From assembly GCA_018389105.1 (NCBI GenBank), contig JACATO010000598.1, positions 124,001 through 188,000 on the forward strand: a DNA stretch of 64,000 nucleotides, written 5' to 3'. This DNA is from Nautilus pompilius (lineage: Eukaryota > Mollusca > Cephalopoda > Nautilida > Nautilidae). The stretch's first letter is position 1; every line of letters starts with the position of its first letter. This document shows positions 59,890-64,000 of this stretch, one piece after another. A program made the position numbers and the translations under genes. The notes under the pieces were generated by a model. The model did no database searches, was not told where the DNA came from, and saw nothing but the letters and a program-made list of their open reading frames with translations.

Positions 59890-62755
59890 CTACCTTTGAT
59901 TTGATGCCACAAATATTTCTTCTTCCATGCTATCAAATTCTACAGCATCACCATCTTTTGTCAGCATGTTTATGGTCTCAGGAATTGGATTCTGCTTTAC
60001 CTCAGAACTACCTTCTGAAACAAACAGTTTTAATGTGGCATTAATATCAACAAGACCAGAGTAAAATGGCAAGTTTTGCACTAAGTAGCAAACTCCTGTT
60101 TCTCTATATGGATGCAATGGATTTAAAGTACAGGGTGTCCATGATTAGCTGTATTAACAAGTGTTAAAAAAACTAATATTTATACAAAAAAAATCGAGGA
60201 GCTGTCTGAGAGCTGCTAAACAGAAACCTTTTCTTTCCCTTATTATCATGACTATGAAAGCGGACACCATCCATGCCACTCTAATTACAAATGAACTGAG
60301 AATTCATACATAGCTTGTTCTGATGAGTCAAAATGCTACTAATCCCCAGTGCATCTTCAGCTCCCATCATATAGCATTAAGATAATTTAACATCTGCTGA
60401 TAACAAAAAGAAAAAATGGCTAATGTTTCAGATAGGTAAACCCAACCATTCCTTCAGTTAATTAATAGGAGTCAAGAAGAAAAACTACCTTTTCAAGTAT
60501 AAGGAATACAATGAAAAGTGGTCCAATTTGCTCAGGAACAAGCAATCTACGAGCACCACCACTAACTAATATCTCACCAGAATCATTCAAATTTCTCACT
60601 TACTGGGTGCAGCTTTTAGATAAATGTGTAAAATCATGCCACAAAGGCAGACCACTAGACCAATGAAATTTAAGGAGTTCATTTCATCCCCATTTATTAT
60701 TGCTGCCAGACACAAGGTAATCACTTCCTGCAAATATAGATTTCGTAATGATACTAAGTATAAAAGACACCAGAAAATAATCAAATTATTTTTCTAACGG
60801 GTTAATGCCTTTCTATGACTAGTACATGTTAGTAAACAAATGAACACCAAACAAAGTATCAGTAGTGTGTGTTAAAATTACCTTGAAAATGCCAACAATA
60901 GCCAGGGTGAGGCTGGAAGTGTGAAAGAGCAGCAGAAACTCTCCGATCTCCATCATGAAGGCTAAAAGGGCTCCCGTTAAAAGGAGAGACACATTTTTAA
61001 GTATAACCTGACTTTCCTCATACCGAAAAAGTTGGTCAGTTGTAGCTGTGTGTAAACCTGGAAGAAAATGAGAGAGATTGAATGGTAATGGCTTAAACTT
61101 TGAGACAGATGTAGAAGCAGTGCTACTTCTACACTACTCACTGGTAGTGTAATTCTGAAAGCTGAAAATTATAAGTTCAAGACTAGCTGTGAAAAACAGG
61201 CAGCTCTCCTCTTGACATTTTTTAAAATTTGTTCTTCATGCCACAATTACCCTAATTTTTCAAGGACATATCTGCCAACAAGCTCTGCTGCTAAAATGAT
61301 TTATGTAGCTTAATGTCAGAGCCACACACAAATACTATATGTATTTTTTCATGATTTATGATTAAATTCAAGCTACCACTGTGCAATTATACTTATTTCT
61401 GTACAACATGTAATGTTATCATCATTGGAAACTCCCACTTAGTCTACCTCCTATTGATCAGCATCCCAAAAAGACCACTAGATTGATTTAGCCAAATCAG
61501 ACTGAAAATGAACACAGAGACAGCATGCATGCACATAAACTTGTTGGTTATTTGCATTATATTATTTTGTCAAACTTCACTAGATGAATTCAAATCCCTA
61601 CTACAGTTGTTTTCCTGTATGGTCCAAACTGATATTGTTGCATTTTGTTTATCTCAACACTAAATTCTTCTGAAGTACTTCCTACATCTAACTGTTTCTC
61701 AATAAATCCCTGTTAGGTGACTTTCAGTTCAAGACGTGATATACTAACTCCAGAAAACAATGATTAAGAGTTTTAATTTACAGAATAATCACTGGTATAC
61801 AAAAACATTTAGCTACTTTTATACACTGTTAGTTTTTCATAGTGAAAATGCATCATTCCAGCAAAAACCTAAGTATCAGAACCACCATTAATTGTGATGC
61901 TATTCATCACTGCATATATTTAGCACATCCTGTTCAGTAACATTTAAAAATGTTGCTTTGTAAGTAACCTTCTTGCAAGTGGTTCCATAGCTGCATGAGG
62001 ACTGACATTAGTTTTTACCTTACTCATCACATACATCAATTGTTATCAAATAACCAATACATTCACATTTATTGCACCATTGAAATAAGGTAGTTCTGAT
62101 GTTTAGCTAAGTCACTATTTCTTGTTACCACATATCAGCCTCTCTCAACCATATTTCGTTGGTAGAAATTAGGATGCTGCTTTCCTTAGCCGCCTTCATT
62201 CTATAAATGGTTGTTTGCACACCGCTGTGTTTGTAACTCCACATTCTTTTCTGTTGGGAGTAACCAGCTTTGTGAAGGAAAATATTGGATAATCTTTTTT
62301 CATATAAAATGTAAATTGTGTGCGCCACTTTTGTCTACCAAACAAAAGCAGTCATTAATAAAGAAATTCTTTAAAAATTATGCAAAAACATAGTATAAGA
62401 TAAAAATGATTCCCATTCAAATTAGTAGTATGAACATGATAACATGAATGATATCTTTTTAATAATATATGTTGTCATGGACCTTTAGGTTGTGTTCCTT
62501 ACATCTTTAAACTTGCAGTGGCTGGCTAGTATTGAAATGAACAAGCTCGTATATGTCACTAATGAATATCAAAATGGTATGCAGGAATTTTAACAAAATT
62601 ATATTTTCAAAAATGATTGATATCCAACAAAAAATAGCTTCACTAAGTACTAACTACAACTGTACACTTACCTTCAAAACTGACTGACAAAGGAAGTAAA
62701 CCAATCATCATCCATGGCTGAACATGGTACATCATATCTAGAGGATTGTGTAAAC
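59890..62755 (-). CDS. SLC35C2: SLC35C2, solute carrier family 35 member C2 (3' part)
   Basis: Four exons are seen: 62755-62672, 61057-60882, 60727-60604 and 60014-59890 (stop TAG 59890-59892). Phases 1, 0 and 1 agree throughout. The encoded order LHNPLDMMYHVQPWMMIGLL, PLSVSFEG, GLHTATTDQLFRYE, ILKNVSLLLTGALLAFMMEI, TSSLTLAIVGIFK, EVITLCLAAIINGDEM, NFIGLVVCLCGMILHIYLKA follows the last membrane spans of SLC35C2 closely, and the acidic end EEEIFVASNQR fits the family tail. In vertebrates it is a multi-pass ER-Golgi/Golgi protein reported to oppose GDP-fucose-dependent Notch fucosylation. The 5' exons lie beyond the window end. Confidence 0.9.
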
Positions 62756-64000
62756 CTAGGAAAGAAAGATGTACGATTTGCAGTAATTAAATACATATGC
62801 AAATGTCTATGCTACAGCATAACGCCATCATTTTTTCTTCTTTTAGACAGAGCAACACAGGAAGGTGTTACATCAATTAAAATGTTTTATATAATAATAT
62901 ACTTTAAAAATTATAAACTTATTTGTATTAGTTATTCAGAGATCAATAACAAACACAAGAAATTAGATTTCATCAAGAATAAATTACATAATTTTTCTCA
63001 TTTTCTGTCATATTCATTTACTTATGCATGAAAAAAGTAACAAGTTTTAAATAAGCACATTTATCCGATAGAATCATAAACATACTGTTAAATGGTAATA
63101 AATTGAACATTGCTATGTAAATGGAGCAAAATATTTCTCATTTAAATGGATCACAGTGATTTCCTTATTACTACGAAATGACAAAGTTGAAAAAAGAAAG
63201 CCACCAGCATGTCACGAGAGAGAGAGCTGTTTTGGGGAGTTTACCATTTAAACTTCAAACTGAACATCCACCAAAATTTGGTTGGAATGTTGTCATAGAA
63301 CTGAAAGAGTTGTAGAGATTTAGTTTTTGTAAAAGAAGAAAAGTTGGAGGAGAAAAACTATTTTATCTTTAGATAGCTCATGCTAGTGAAACAGAAAGCT
63401 GCAGATAAAGGTTTGTATCTTGATCCTGGTAGTGGTTTATACAGAAAAATGGATATTCACTTAATGGTACTTGTAAATAGGACGAACATTTAGATCTGTT
63501 GATGCCAATAAATGGATTATTAAATGGAAAGACTAACAAACTTTGATGTAGAGAAATATGCTAGATACTTTCCTAATAACCAAACAAAAAAGGTAGTAGT
63601 AAATATAAATTTAGTTTAAAATGTTTATTATTTTGATTATGCTGATTTATTATTTTTTTAGAAGTTACATATGAAATTCAAAGTATAGTGTATTGTAATA
63701 AAATAAAGTTAAACTAATCATTTTTTAGAAAATGATCCAAAATTATGAAGATTTAATAAAGTGAAAAGAAAAAAAAATACATTAAAATTATTTGTTTAAC
63801 ATTGTTATTTCTGTCTCCATGTGGTGTTACATTTGTCTATTTTTCTCTCCACTTATAGTTATATCTGGGTTAATATACCTTACAGTAACTAAATCATCAT
63901 GCAAAATGAAGATATAAACTAAGTTACCTTTTCCTTAAATAATTAATGTAAGAAGGAACTACAAAAGTTTCTATTTAATTATAAGAATTAAATTAAAATA
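62756..64000 (-). other. SLC35C2 intron, no exon recognised
   Basis: Very AT-rich sequence to the end of the window. I looked for the preceding SLC35C2 exon (expected to end in a LLLQKAELG-like stretch with a phase-1 donor) and did not find it, so it probably lies further on. Confidence 0.5.

Noticed and set aside
62714..63031. 105-codon plus ORF
   Set aside because: It overlaps the SLC35C2 exon on the other strand and is otherwise low-complexity AT-rich sequence.
1..64000. CRISPR arrays, rRNA, operon-type promoters, prokaryotic signals
   Set aside because: The window is clearly animal nuclear DNA with spliced genes; none of these were seen.

Overview
The window is AT-rich animal nuclear DNA: genes are split by many short exons with GT-AG introns, and the introns and spacers are full of Tc1, hAT-like, piggyBac-like, LINE and tRNA-derived SINE sequence. 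I take it to be an invertebrate, possibly a mollusc, but the exact phylum cannot be settled from the sequence.

Layout. (1) 277-5586, plus: the 3' end of an EGF-repeat gene, five exons visible, ending in an EMI-like tail. One of its introns has a GC-AG donor and holds a 1.8 kb terminal-inverted-repeat transposon and a dead Tc1. (2) 6155-6311: a piggyBac-type MITE. (3) 7391-7536, minus: an orphan terminal exon candidate. (4) 8650-10193: a full-length but dead Tc1 element. (5) 13802-19317, minus: a four-exon gene for a type I membrane protein (signal peptide, CUB-like domain, LDL-receptor class A module, Thr-rich stalk, membrane span, Cys-rich cytosolic segment). (6) 19318-25874: a divergent spacer of about 6.5 kb, mostly without recognisable content. 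(7) 25875-59641, plus: the main gene, a NACHT and WD-repeat protein (NWD1/NWD2 family), reconstructed as 28 exons and 1741 residues. All splice phases agree and the total coding length is divisible by three. Its introns carry a SINE with perfect target-site duplications, a degenerate Tx1/L1-like LINE of about 5.8 kb on the minus strand, and a decayed coding insertion near 57.5-58.9 kb. (8) 59890-62755, minus: the last four coding exons of SLC35C2, a Golgi nucleotide-sugar-type transporter; the 5' part lies beyond the window.

The genes are unrelated in function and do not form a cluster. The most interesting points are the separate 25-codon first exon of the NACHT-WD gene, which supplies an MGC dual-acylation N-terminus; the two GC-AG intron candidates; the tail-to-tail NACHT-WD/SLC35C2 pair, whose poly(A) signals are about 40 bp apart; and the TIR element whose open reading frame carries two nonsense codons that both look like C-to-T changes.

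Exon calls were made by eye from splice motifs, phase continuity and family pattern. No database search was run.
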